Shown here: positions 12,401 to 21,009 of the stretch, one piece after another
Layout of the letters: each line of letters opens with the position of its first letter
Numbering within the stretch: position 1 is the first letter of the stretch
Assembly (NCBI GenBank): GCA_944470555.2
Contig: OX104130.1
Location: 51,369,491-51,433,490, forward strand
Direction: 5' to 3'
Origin: Heterobilharzia americana
Taxonomy: Eukaryota > Platyhelminthes > Trematoda > Strigeidida > Schistosomatidae
Length of the DNA stretch: 64,000 bases
Made by a program: the position numbers and the translations under genes
The notes under the pieces: model-generated
Databases searched by the model: none
What the model was told of the DNA's origin: nothing
The model's input: the letters and a program-made list of their open reading frames with translations, nothing else

Positions 12401-15400
12401 TAAGAGAGGTACTTATCGACTTATGATTGCAATGATAAACAAGCTGTTCAAAGTGTAAGGACTATCCTAGCTGCAGGAAACTTTCTGACTACTGCATTGT
12501 TTAGTCTTCTGCCTTTTTGTTTTTACAATATCATTTCAAGATGAATAAAGATACATCTCTCGTTAACCATCGTACTTTATCTAATCCTACCATACTTTTA
12601 AATAAATCTTTTCGGATATCTGCTGATTATCTACGATTTATCAATTGAACATACTCGTCTTGCTCTACAGAAGACAGTAATATAACAAGTATTCATTTAC
12701 ATATTTGAAATATTCAGAAGTCTAGCTAAATTTCAATAAATAAATGGTTTCACTCACCTACCTTTTTGATCCGACTTTTTAGTGTTGATTGATTGAACTA
12801 TGTCAAAATATTATCCGTATTTAAATCATTAGCATTACTATTTTTCGAACTAAGTTCAAAGTGAACAAAGTATGTTGTATGATTTATCATCTCTTTGTTG
12901 TACTTGTCTTTTCTATATTCTCATGTAAAGATGCTAATGCGACCATCAATGAAGTGCTTAATTGAAAATCTGATAGCATTCCTTTATCGAATTATTTAGC
13001 ATAAACAGTTATGATTCATCGATAGACTGTTAATCCTATTTATGTATACACTTTATTTTTTTTGCACTTTGGTAGTTAATTTACAAAAAGTTTAAAAGAT
13101 AAGACGTTTACAAAGATTTCCTTCGTCTTTACCAACCGCTTAATACATGTTACAAACATGTTGTTTGTATTATTCCGCCGTTGACTTGACCGAATGGATT
13201 GGCCTTTATTGACATATAGGCTCCTGCGCGGACACCTCGATATTGCCTATCGTTTCAGTTTCATATTAACGATGGATAGTGGTTAGTAGTGGGAACCAAG
13301 ACGTGCATTTCGTCCTATTTTGGGACTCGTCAGCTGCATGTGCCTTCGTCCCAGTGAGTGATTTTGTTCCCACTAGAAGTCGAACCCAGGACCGATTACT
13401 CCAAACACCAGAGCGTTATCCACCAGGCGATCGTCAATATCAAAATCGAAACGACAGGCATTATTGAGGCATCCGCGCCGGAACCTATATGCTAATATGG
13501 ACCAGTTAACGATGCGATAATACAAGTACTAACATGAAAAATATACCCGTTGCGCAAGAAGTGGCTTCCGTGTCTTAAAAGCCACTAGGCCTCTGAGGTT
13601 TGAAGCGATCGGTCCCAGTTTCGAGTCTTAGGGGGGACAACATCGCTCACCGGAAAGCATATCGGCTGGTGACTTCCAAACAAGACGAAACGCACTTCCT
13701 GGACTCCATTGCTACCCACTATCCGTCATTAATATGAAAAGTTACAGAAAGTTGTTTAAATGCTTGCGGTTAAGGATATGGATGTTCTAATGGAACTGGT
13801 ATTCAAGTTGAAATCATTTACGACAAGATACTTCAGTGCTATATTGGACATTGTCTGCAATGCAACCTCACGAAGATGTACACTACTTTCAGCTATATAC
13901 ACTACAGTTAAATAGGTAAATACATATCTTGCAGATTTCCGAAATATTCAGCATTAATGATAATGGCCATATTATCATATTCTTCATCATCATAGTCTTA
14001 GCTTGTCATTATTTCGGAGGAAATAATTGTTTTCATTATTTGTACTCGCAAGTTTAACTGGATTTAATTCTTCCAGCTAATAATTATATTGACTGACTGA
14101 AACAGCTTAGAGCTAATTCAACAGGGCATCTACACAGCTAGTCATGCATAAAAGCCGCAAAGAGAAAGAGAACCAGTACATAAAAAGTAGTGCCAACAAA
14201 AATACGCTAAAAAATTGTAGATTATTTAATCTTGCACCAAACTAATGCCTTTCTTACACTGACATCTATCGTAAGCTCAACTAACAATTTCCGCATATAT
14301 TTTGAAACAGAACACATAGCATAACTAAATCGTAAAGTGTAATCTGAACTGCTACTTTTGTTAAAGGGCATATAATCTATATACCTCAGACACTATATTG
14401 TCTAATTTTTCTTTCCAGCTTCTGATATTTCATTTCATTGAAGACACCACTTAACTGTTTCAACATTTCAATGATGAACATAGACTTTTCTTTTATTTTG
14501 CCCTATTTATTTAGCTTGATCAACCGAAAAGTGGGTTCGTTAGTTTTCACACGCTAGATATGTTTTGCATCAAAGTATGCATAGAATTAAAATCTATTCA
14601 GCAACTTTGTGCATCATAATGCAGTAGGCAATGAGCCACACCTATTGTGTGAGTGCTAATTATACTACTTGATGCACAAACCCTGGTAGGTGGGGTGATC
14701 CATTGAGTGAAAGTCAACTCCTCAAACTAATGAACCACAACTCCATCTAACAACTAGTTGAATCTGAGTAATCGATTGAATCTACCACAGGGATTTATAT
14801 ATATAACGGTTGTCATGTAGGTACACAAAATATGTAAAAAAAAGTATGTGATCAACACTGTTTTTGTTAAACATATTAGTGCGTTTAATTATTTTTCCGA
14901 AACATTTCTCTTCTTCATAATTAATAAATAATGTTGATTAGTCTCTTAAAGACTAACTTTTTTTTCATTTTTTTTCATTAAATTCAATTAGGTAAGATTA
15001 TATTATTCAAGGTGGCTATTATTCTACTTCATCGTTTATTTGGACACCCTTCACATCGCAAATCATGCGGTGGACTGGATGATATTCTGATACGATTGCG
15101 TGAAGTTTCATCTGTTATTGGTAAATTGGATGATTTTATCCGTGAAGTGAGTTGTTCACAGACGTTTTATGTCTCAGTATATAATAATTTTGAACAACTG
15201 TGTATATTTTCATTAAGTTATCACCTAACTCAGTTAGAATTTGGATTACGGTATAAATAAGAAAAAAAGTTGGTCATTATCGTTAAATCTGATTTTATAT
15301 GACATTTGTTTATTTGATATATGAAACAAAATTATTCATTAGATGACATTTCAAATACAAATTAGTACTCATAATCAAACTAAATTAATTATACAACTTT

Positions 15401-18400
15401 CGATATCTAGTTTTCATCTTTTTATCAACTTATATCCCTTGGTTAAAGTGGTAACAGAAAATTCCATATATCTGATGTGAGTGTTATGTTATTCTTATTT
15501 CATGTACATGGAAAATGCTTCAGTAATCAACTTATTTCTCTCTCTCTCTTCAACTATCTGTATTGGCTTTTAGTACTGTTGCCTTGTCATATTCTACTAT
15601 TGTATAGCTGTGTGTAAGTGCATGCATTACAATAACTGAGTTTTTCCTTTAAACTATCGATCCTAGTTGAGGTCTGTCATTCTAAATTTGGCTGACTGAA
15701 TTAAATCGATTGTTTTGACCCCATAGTCATTAACTGGTAATGGGTGGATCAAATTCTTTTTCTTATTGGGTGAACAGGAGCATTAGGCAACAAAGTTTAT
15801 CTCTGAGTAAAAAGATGAGAAGATGAAATTAAACCGATTCAAAAACATTAGCTCTGAATAATGTAAGAGATGAGAATGACATAGTAATCATTCAATTCAA
15901 TAAGGGTAATTTAACTCTATTTATAGCCAAAACAAATTACTTCAGTAAAATCAACGACCATCTGAAGATACAGAGAAACCTGTATAACAGCTATGATGAG
16001 GATCGAGGAATCCACAACCAATCTGATACACCAAATGATTTCATCTCTAAATGAGTTTAACTGGTTTATTGTAATACTTAAAACTAGTAATTTTAGTAGG
16101 ATTTATGATCATTTTCGGATTCATAAACTGTGATATCCTATCAGACTAGAATGATACACTGATATTTTGTCGCATTAGAAACCGGTCAAATTTTAGACTA
16201 GTTGAGACTGACTCATGATCTGCATATAGATGGTGAATAAAATGGTTAGTTTTGATATAGTGACGCTTTGTATTCAGATAGCAATCAATATGTTACTGAA
16301 TGCAGTGAAAATGATTGTTGCATCATGAATAGTATATTTCGCACAAATAGAAAGAAATTTAAGTCTTCTAACGTTACCATTTATAGAAGGAACATGGAAA
16401 ACTTCGTGTGAGATTCTTAACAGTGGTATAACCATGGTACAATAAACCTGCTGACTGACTGATAGATAAATCTTTTACTATAAGGATCCTATTCACCCAA
16501 TTAGCGAAAGAATTTGATCTACCTAATACCGTTTAGTGATTGTAGGGTCAAACAAATGGATTTAAGTCAGCTAAACTATCTCAACATAGAAACTCAGCCA
16601 GATTCAGAATGTCAAACCCTTAACAAGGATCGATAGTTTAGAGGAAAAACTCGGTTATTGCAATGCACGCACTTACACATAGTTATACAATAGAATGTGA
16701 CAAGACAACAGTACTAAAGGCCAATATAAATAATTAGAGAAGGAAATCGATTTGTGAATCATTGTTCAAGTACATGTAATAAGAGTGATGCTCTTTGTTT
16801 AGTATAAGAAGATTTAATACAGTCATATTAATACAAAGCTACTAGCTAAATTTTGTGCATCGAAATATAAAATACTGGAGACACATGAATATTTCAAAGC
16901 TAATCACAGTCTATGTAATCCTACAACTTCAGTTATCACTGCTGTAGTGAATCTATTTTTACTCTTCTTGTTAGTTTTTACCATTAAATCTAAATTCGGT
17001 TCTTTGAAAATCTTGAGTTGTGAAACAACTCACCTTGACTAAACTTTGCTGCCATACACAAGAAATTCTTGTACTGGAAATATGTATGATTTAACACTTA
17101 CGATCTCATAAATGAAATGAAGTACTTTTGACTGTTATATTTTTCAACATGAGATATTTTATACAGTTTTTTAATATCATATTATATTTTACGGTTGTTT
17201 GTCTTCAAACAGACTGAGTATTGAAGATACTTCAATCTTTGAACTTTACTTATTTCATTAATACATCACCTTGAAATTTCTTGTTCCATCATACACTAAT
17301 TACTGGCTGCTTGGTAATTACCAGCAGACTTTAAATATTATTTAGTTTGTGTGAGTGAGTCTTGGGATAACATGGCTGAAGAAACTAAGTATCGTACAGT
17401 AAGTGTACTCAACATTTGATGCACAGGCGCATATATTTCACTGGAGTAATTAGTAATGTAAGCTACACGATATCAATAAAACCTTTTGTGTTTGGATCCA
17501 ATTGTTATGTATTTCGTTCATGATTGTAATCGTAGTCGACTTCGTACTACTGTTCCACAGATAACAGGCTCATTTCTGGTTGTGAATTAGTATCATTAAC
17601 TTTTACATGCTAGATGAGCGTCATCTAGCCGCTTGCTTAGTCCTTGAGCTACCAAACATTTTCCATCAAATTCTTCCATATTAATTTTTTAATTTTATGA
17701 ACATATCTTCTAAACATTTCATGTACTTTTGTACATTTTTGAAATGTTTTCAAACTGCAGTTTTTCAAGTGAACAATAAAACAAAGAAAAAAAAACGTTA
17801 TTCCTGATGGTATTGGACTTTTAAATAAACAAAACTACAGTAAATTTCTATTCATATAATCTCTATATCGAATTGCAGATTTTGGTACTAGCTGAATGTA
17901 CTACCTTCACTTATTAGACGCTCTACTTTCTATTAATTCTCTAGTTCAAACCAGACTCTAATGTAGCACCAGCTGCCCGCCTTAGATACTGTTGTTATTA
18001 ACATTATTCAGATACAATAATTACTTCGTTTAAAAATGTTGTATACGAAGTTAATTTTTTAAAGTATGAAATGCTGAAAATTCCATATTGTATCATACAT
18101 GTTGTTTGAGATAAAGCGATTATCATGATTATTATTATCATCATGAGTCTAATGCATAAACTTATTTCAGCATCACATTTCTCTATAGATTTTTCTTTGG
18201 TTCTCTCTATCCTATTTTTTTTAATATCCGTTCTTTTTTCTGCATCTTCCTGTGGTAAATATAACGGAAGCACTTGACTGTTGAAACTCATCTGAGTGAT
18301 TGTTTCATATCAAATATTCTCATTGGATGGAGCCTAAAGTAGAGTTCAGCGTTAATACTCCTGACCATTTTGAGGATATGAAAAGCATTTTTTTCTTATT

Positions 18401-19350
18401 TTCATGTCCTTCGTTTCATCGCTCATCTCTATTTTGTTTTCTCAAACATATGAAAATATTTCCATAAAAAAACTGAGTTTTACCGACCAGCAGATAGATT
18501 CTCCTTTTCATCTAGTGCTGTTTTTTTTTTCAAATAGTTCAACAGCTTGGTTTTAATCATTGTTCACATGCTACCTTCTTTTAAAATATGCATTGTGTAT
18601 GAATATTTATTTAGTTCTTAAAAAAAATGATCTAGCAGTCTACTTGTTAAAATTATTCATCACTCAACCATAATAATAATAATAATATGAATCTAACTAC
18701 TATACCCTACTCCTTAATAGAAGAAATTCAACCAACATTGAATGACTCAAAGCTCGTAGTTTGTCACTATTCTACAAGAAGAAATACAAAGTTTTTTATT
18801 GTGATATTTAATTGGTTTCATATCAAGGTCTATTACTAAGGCAATCTAACAAATACATGATAAATATTCTCACACAAAGCTTTTTGTAAATGTACGACTG
18901 TATTGAAAATCATTTCCTGTAATCCATTCAGATTGTGTGAATTTCTCTGCTACCAACTATAGTTATTGGAAAATGTCGCTTTACTATATCAACAATTCAA
19001 ATTGACACAAAATTCACATGTCTTCACATAAATGATCAACCTTTGATATCAATTATTAGTGAATCTGTTCAAAGTATATAGTTCATAGAAGATGAGATTA
19101 ATATTAGCAAAGATTGACTGTAATGAGGTTTGAGTTCACTTTTACCATCACTACTAATTAGTGAAATACTACTAACTACTTTTTACTAAAATATCCATTC
19201 TATATAGCTTAAATGGGTTTATGTGTTAATCAGTTTTCTTCTTTTGTTTACATTTTTTTATAGGTTGTTCGAGTCCCACTAACTGCTAAGGAATTAAGTC
19301 AACAAATTGTTCGACAATCACAAAAATGGGCGGCTAAAAATCAAAAATGA
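371..19350 (+). CDS. TBC1D10/EPI64-like Rab GTPase-activating protein, 3' part (four exons, 143 aa)
   Basis: Four exons, 371-445, 9293-9407, 14992-15146 and 19264-19350, join with agreeing phases (0, 1, 0) into 432 nt ending in TGA. The product is the C-terminal part of a TBC domain followed by a short tail. Diagnostic stretches are [34 protein letters not shown] and KIILFKVAIILLHRLFGHP, which follow the order of human TBC1D10A. TBC proteins speed GTP hydrolysis on Rab proteins; EPI64 relatives act on Rab27, Rab35 or Rab8 at membranes. The catalytic Arg and Gln fingers lie earlier in the domain and are outside the window, so activity cannot be judged. The protein stops soon after the domain (VVRVPLTAKELS...), without the long tail of vertebrate TBC1D10A. 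Introns are 8.8, 5.6 and 4.1 kb and full of transposon relics. Subfamily is from remembered similarity; TBC membership is firm. Confidence 0.9.
446..1140. other. Intronic, no feature recognised
   Basis: Start of the 8.8-kb intron after the GTGAGT donor. AT-rich with no sustained reading frame and no recognised repeat. Confidence 0.55.
1153..1950 (-). mobile_element. Gypsy-type LTR retrotransposon pol relic (RNase H to integrase zinc region)
   Basis: Read on the - strand from about 1800, shifted frames give ELLAVFLATKHFKHMLEDD and VFTDHKPLT, the RNase H signature of Ty3/Gypsy elements (tether TDHKPLT). Downstream, 1530-1153 is open for 125 residues and contains RPFVPLPMRQLIFSKM then SHLGIHST, matching the HHCC-type region before Gypsy integrase (SHPGIRAT in most). 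Stops and frameshifts separate the parts, and no LTR was seen nearby. Schistosome genomes carry such elements (Boudicca, Saci); the exact family is not assigned. Confidence 0.7.
2085..2640 (+). mobile_element. RTE-type reverse transcriptase fragment
   Basis: The stretch around 2160-2480 encodes in broken frames a fragment with TTKGVHQGCALSPFPFYCAV, the RT motif usually RVHQGCPLSPFLFN in RTE elements. It is followed by a decayed catalytic block (EFTEDIILL in place of YADDIVLL). The catalytic aspartate pair is changed and frames are broken, so it is dead. Confidence 0.7.
2780..5640 (+). mobile_element. Degenerate RTE (SR2-like) retrotransposon, copy A
   Basis: The 5' segment at 2785-3060 is shared with 23430-23710 and 26803-27060 and marks the element's leading region. 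An endonuclease relic follows at 3693-4007 (LLNWTPVNNRLCAVRLNGY ... ASDFNTAV, normally GDFNA). Broken reverse transcriptase runs from about 4360 to 5620. Many stops interrupt it. At 5621-5665 a stretch resembling 4619-4670 recurs, so a second copy begins where this one loses its 3' end. SR2 is the known schistosome RTE-clade element; assignment is by remembered similarity. Confidence 0.75.
5641..7690 (+). mobile_element. Degenerate RTE retrotransposon, copy B, with 3' tail
   Basis: Starts in the RT linker (5654-5899 encodes EKASAFGNTRELFKLL) and repeats the order of copy A. It reaches the C-terminal block at 7100-7290 (SIDEVVNLHQMRWLRHLL) and a 3' non-coding tail at 7420-7520. That tail matches 24407-24513 and 22866-22990 in reverse orientation. 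Frames are broken throughout. Copies A and B lie head to tail in one orientation. Confidence 0.72.
7691..8570. other. Intronic, no firm feature
   Basis: AT-rich intron between the RTE relics and a candidate - strand reading frame. An open frame at 7712-7975 (+) has no recognisable motif and is not called as a gene. Confidence 0.4.
8575..8767 (-). other. Candidate exon or fossil ORF of unknown nature
   Basis: 63 codons are open on the - strand between a possible acceptor (ATTAG, 8769-8768) and a strong donor (GTGAGT, 8574-8569). The product includes PSEYVQISKVLSTDH and AVILQPGMHKVKANLDD. Composition looks protein-like, but I recognise no family, and no partner exon was found. It could be an exon of a nested gene, a retroelement gag/protease remnant, or chance. 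Confidence 0.22.
9293..9407 (+). CDS. RabGAP exon b (38 codons plus 1 nt)
   Basis: Acceptor TCTAG and donor GTATGT flank a reading frame RKYSVEPNLVVLEWFMCA followed by [20 protein letters not shown]. It ends with a single G, which completes a Gly codon with the next exon. EWFMCA, RTLPW and the RIWDMFF block are conserved TBC-domain signatures, so this is the most diagnostic exon of the gene. Confidence 0.93.
9545..10440 (+). mobile_element. 5'-truncated RTE retrotransposon 3' end, well preserved
   Basis: An uninterrupted 183-codon frame at 9550-10101 encodes the C-terminal domain of an RTE reverse transcriptase: VECVDHFTYLGSRINPGG, LLYGCETWPLKVEDMRRLQV, and [21 protein letters not shown] shift near 10075 spoils the last residues. 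The 3' UTR runs to a GAT-rich tail at 10427-10443. It lies just after RabGAP exon b. Intactness suggests it is younger than the neighbouring RTE relics. Confidence 0.85.
10441..11980. other. Intronic, no feature recognised
   Basis: AT-rich sequence inside the 5.6-kb RabGAP intron. No exon or repeat was recognised. Confidence 0.5.
11985..12190 (-). repeat. Dispersed SINE-like repeat with B-box-like motif
   Basis: The stretch GCACTGAACAGCTGTTTCGC through CACCACGTTATCATTGAG recurs in diverged form at about 39150-39265. It contains AAGATCGAACCCAGG, the reverse complement of a B-box-like GGGTTCGATCTT, so a pol III promoter would read on the - strand. The family is not named. Confidence 0.5.
12200..13200. 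other. Intronic, no feature recognised
   Basis: AT-rich intron sequence with no recognised coding or repeat signal. Confidence 0.5.
13265..13435 (-). repeat. Sm-alpha-like SINE with pol III boxes and hammerhead fold
   Basis: On the - strand it reads from an A-box-like CGCCTGGTGGATAACGC through a B-box-like GGGTTCGACTTC to a hammerhead core and the tail CACTACTAACCACTATCC. This is the order known for the schistosome Sm-alpha SINE. About 170 bp. The second member of the pair faces it about 120 bp away. Confidence 0.68.
13286..13345 (-). ncRNA. Hammerhead ribozyme, near-intact core
   Basis: The - strand has CTGACGA (13333-13327), stem II GTCC/GGAC with a CAAAATA loop, GAAA (13311-13308) and a GTC cleavage triplet (13302-13300). 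CUGANGA and GAAA are the invariant core of the hammerhead. Stem III is very short, as in Sm-alpha. Stem I pairing looks weakened, so cleavage activity is uncertain. Confidence 0.55.
13553..13730 (+). repeat. Sm-alpha-like SINE, + strand, with decayed hammerhead
   Basis: Begins AGAAGTGGCTTCC, has a B-box-like AGTTTCGAGTC, and ends with a hammerhead-like CTGGTGA ... GACGAAACGC ... GGACTCCATTGC. The core CTGATGA has an A-to-G change and stem II is altered, so the ribozyme is probably inactive. It is homologous to 20824-21005. Confidence 0.65.
13735..14605. other. Intronic, no feature recognised
   Basis: AT-rich RabGAP intron between repeats; nothing recognised. Confidence 0.5.
14610..14765. repeat. 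Dispersed repeat, pair of 36690-36830
   Basis: GCAGTAGGCAATGAGC, TACTACTTGATG and GGTAGGTGGGGTG recur in the same order, diverged, at 36708-36790 in a RABGEF1 intron. This is an old interspersed repeat of unknown class. Confidence 0.45.
14992..15146 (+). CDS. RabGAP exon c (51 codons)
   Basis: Acceptor AATTAG follows a T-rich tract, and the donor is GTGAGT. The first two bases complete Gly, then KIILFKVAIILLHRLFGHP and a helix-rich stretch DDILIRLREVSSVIGKLDDF follow. It aligns with the VKIIFRVGLVLLKHALG region of TBC1D10 proteins. The frame continues open past the donor to 15260, but the family alignment supports splicing at 15146. Confidence 0.9.
15478..16795 (+). mobile_element. Penelope-like element fragment between long inverted repeats
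   Basis: Arms 15478-15785 and 16480-16795 are inverted copies over about 300 bp; for example AGTACTGTTGCCTTGTCATA is mirrored at 16700-16720. Between them, 15855-16030 (+) encodes NVRDENDIVIIQFNKGN and then KTNYFSKINDHLK, resembling the N-terminal part of Penelope-like reverse transcriptases (pattern K-G-N-T...Y...KINxHL). Stops follow at about 16050, and the RT palm and GIY-YIG parts are absent. Inverted LTR-like repeats are known for Penelope-like elements. The repeat pair is seen directly; the class is inference. Confidence 0.45.
16800..17365. other. Intronic, no feature recognised
   Basis: AT-rich sequence in the 4.1-kb RabGAP intron. Confidence 0.5.
17372..17398 (+). other. Possible nine-codon first coding exon (MAEETKYRT)
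   Basis: ATG followed by eight sense codons and a consensus GTAAGT donor, within the last RabGAP intron and on the same strand. It could be an alternative or nested first exon. Phase 0 would join the next RabGAP exon at 19264 in frame. No promoter or cDNA support can be seen, so chance is likely. Confidence 0.15.
17405..19255. other. Intronic, no feature recognised
   Basis: AT-rich with short TAA and T runs. An open frame at 18004-18291 (-) is low in information and not called. Confidence 0.5.
19264..19350 (+). CDS. RabGAP terminal coding exon (28 codons plus stop)
   Basis: Acceptor TTTTATAG is followed by VVRVPLTAKELSQQIVRQSQ and KWAAKNQK, then TGA. It matches VVELPVTERQIEREH in TBC1D10A, with the REVV junction reproduced across the splice. 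Polyadenylation signals follow within 105 bp. Confidence 0.88.
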   Translation, partial: VVRVPLTAKELSQQIVRQSQKWAAKNQK

Positions 19351-19393
19351 ACGCAAAACTTAGAATGAGTACACTTAAGTATGCTTATATATA

Positions 19394-19453
19394 AATAAAT
19401 GAAGCTAACTAATTTATGGACATCATTGTTCACCTACTGTGTTAAAGAATAAA
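19394..19453 (+). promoter_or_regulatory. Polyadenylation signals of the RabGAP gene
   Basis: Two AATAAA hexamers lie at 19394-19399 and 19448-19453, 44 and 98 bp after the stop codon. Either would give a short 3' UTR. Assignment is by position and motif only. Confidence 0.55.
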
Positions 19454-19454
19454 A

Positions 19455-20595
19455 GCACCTGAACTCTCTCAGGTCAGCAAGTCGTCATAAAAAGAACTAT
19501 GATTACTTCAGTATGCTATTGATGCATATTCTCTTTGGCTGCTGAAATAATTTTTATTCACCGCGTTTCTTTTGGATGAAAAAAACAACGATATACTAAA
19601 CATCAAATTTTTCTCTTGTTTCCTTTAGTTCAATAAGCAACTATAATGAATACAGCCTCCACAATTTATGGTGCAATGTATTTACTTACTTCCAGTCACC
19701 TGATACTACTACACATACATATACAATTCATATCCAAAATGTTTAATGGAGATCTTTGCTGTCATTTGAATTTGTTTCTTATTTGCTTCCCTTTTGTTTT
19801 AATCAGTATGTAGTTTTAATATTTATAAAGTGGTATGTTTTATTCGTCCGTACTATCTGTTGTCTGATCTACTTTTATTTGCCGATCGATATTGTATCTG
19901 TTCAACTGATATGATTACTTGTTTCAAAATGTTTGAATAGTTACGTGGGTAATTCTTCTAGAAAGAGATGAATAATCCATCTACGCCTGTTGTTACAATT
20001 TAATTCCTTCTGTGAATATGCATATATTTATCCATCCAAATTAGTAATTTTTCTCGTATAAGATAATAATTCCTAACATCTTGTTAAGCTCATCAATTCA
20101 GTGATATCGTTGCTATTTTCAGAGTTGATCGACAGTTGCACTCCAACTACAAACCGTGATCGTTAATTCAGTTCATACAATTGTTATATAATTTATGTAA
20201 TCACCACTATCTATATATGCATTTATTCACCTTAAATCGTTTCGCTTACCGCTATTGTTATTGTCATTATCGCAACCATTATTATCATACAGAAACCTGA
20301 ATTATTTACAAACCTAATCAAATCAAAGTGTACATAAAGTTCTTTTTAAATTTATTTACTTAACGGGCTAATTTATAGTTACTTAAATATATGTGTGATG
20401 CCAGTTACTTGTTGTGTGTTTTATCCACCTACTGATTGTTTGACAGTTATTGCCTTACAAAATGTTTGTTACCATACTTTTGATAGATGCACTTGTTGTG
20501 CTTGCCTTTACTAAGGATTAAGTGAAAATAGCAGCTGTTGTTTGACACTTGTGATTTCCTGTTGTTATACACGGTCGAATTGCTCGACCTCTGTT
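19455..20595. other. Intergenic after the RabGAP gene
   Basis: AT-rich sequence past the polyadenylation signals; nothing recognised. Confidence 0.5.
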
Positions 20596-20598
20596 GGT

Positions 20599-20757
20599 AG
20601 ATGGCTCCTATGTAGACACCTCGATACTGCCGGATATTTATGAAGTCGTATTCATCTCGGTGACTAATAATGAAATCCAGAACGCGCGTTTTGTCCCATT
20701 TGGAACTCGTGAGTTAAATATTCGGCGGTATCAAGGCATCTGCACAGGAGCCCATCT
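20599..20757. repeat. Terminal-inverted-repeat unit with hammerhead remnant (locus 2)
   Basis: Left end 20599-20640 and the reverse complement of 20714-20757 agree over about 42 bp (AGATGGCTCCTATGTAGACA against AGATGGGCTCCTGTGCAGAT). The 73-bp centre holds a - strand hammerhead remnant (20665-20715: GGGACAAAACGCGCGTTCTG) in which the CTGATGA core is lost. The ends are homologous to those of 13214-13495. Confidence 0.6.
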
Positions 20758-20823
20758 CCCAACAGAGGTCGAACAATTTAACCCTGTGTAGCAACGGTAA
20801 ATTAAAAGTATCAAAAAATAACT

Positions 20824-21005
20824 GATACCCGTTGCACAAGACGTAGCTCTCGTTCTCCAGTGGGTAACGCTTTGGTGTTTGAAGCGGTGGGTACTGGGTT
20901 CGAGTCTCAGTGGGAATAGCACCAGTCACTGGGCTGCAAGTACATCCAGCTTACGAATCCTAAATAGGATGAAAGGCGTACTATGGATTCCATTGCTAGC
21001 TGTCT
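20824..21005 (+). repeat. Sm-alpha-like SINE with decayed hammerhead
   Basis: Starts CCCGTTGCACAAGACGTAGC, has an A-box-like CAGTGGGTAACGC, a B-box GGGTTCGAGTCTC, then a hammerhead region 20941-20995 (CTTACGA, stem II ATCC/GGAT, GAAA, TGGATTCCATTGC). The invariant CTGANGA is broken. It faces the - strand unit at 20599-20757, as at locus 1. Confidence 0.65.
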
Positions 21006-21009
21006 AAAT

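Larger units (their letters stand above)
13214..13495. repeat. Terminal-inverted-repeat unit enclosing a hammerhead SINE (locus 1)
   Basis: The left end 13214-13272 and the reverse complement of the right end 13435-13490 agree over about 55 bp, e.g. ATATAGGCTCCTGCGCGGA against ATATAGGTTCCGGCGCGGA, continuing through TGCCTATCGTTTC. A - strand SINE fills the space between them. A diverged unit with the same order lies at 20599-20757. Confidence 0.65.
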
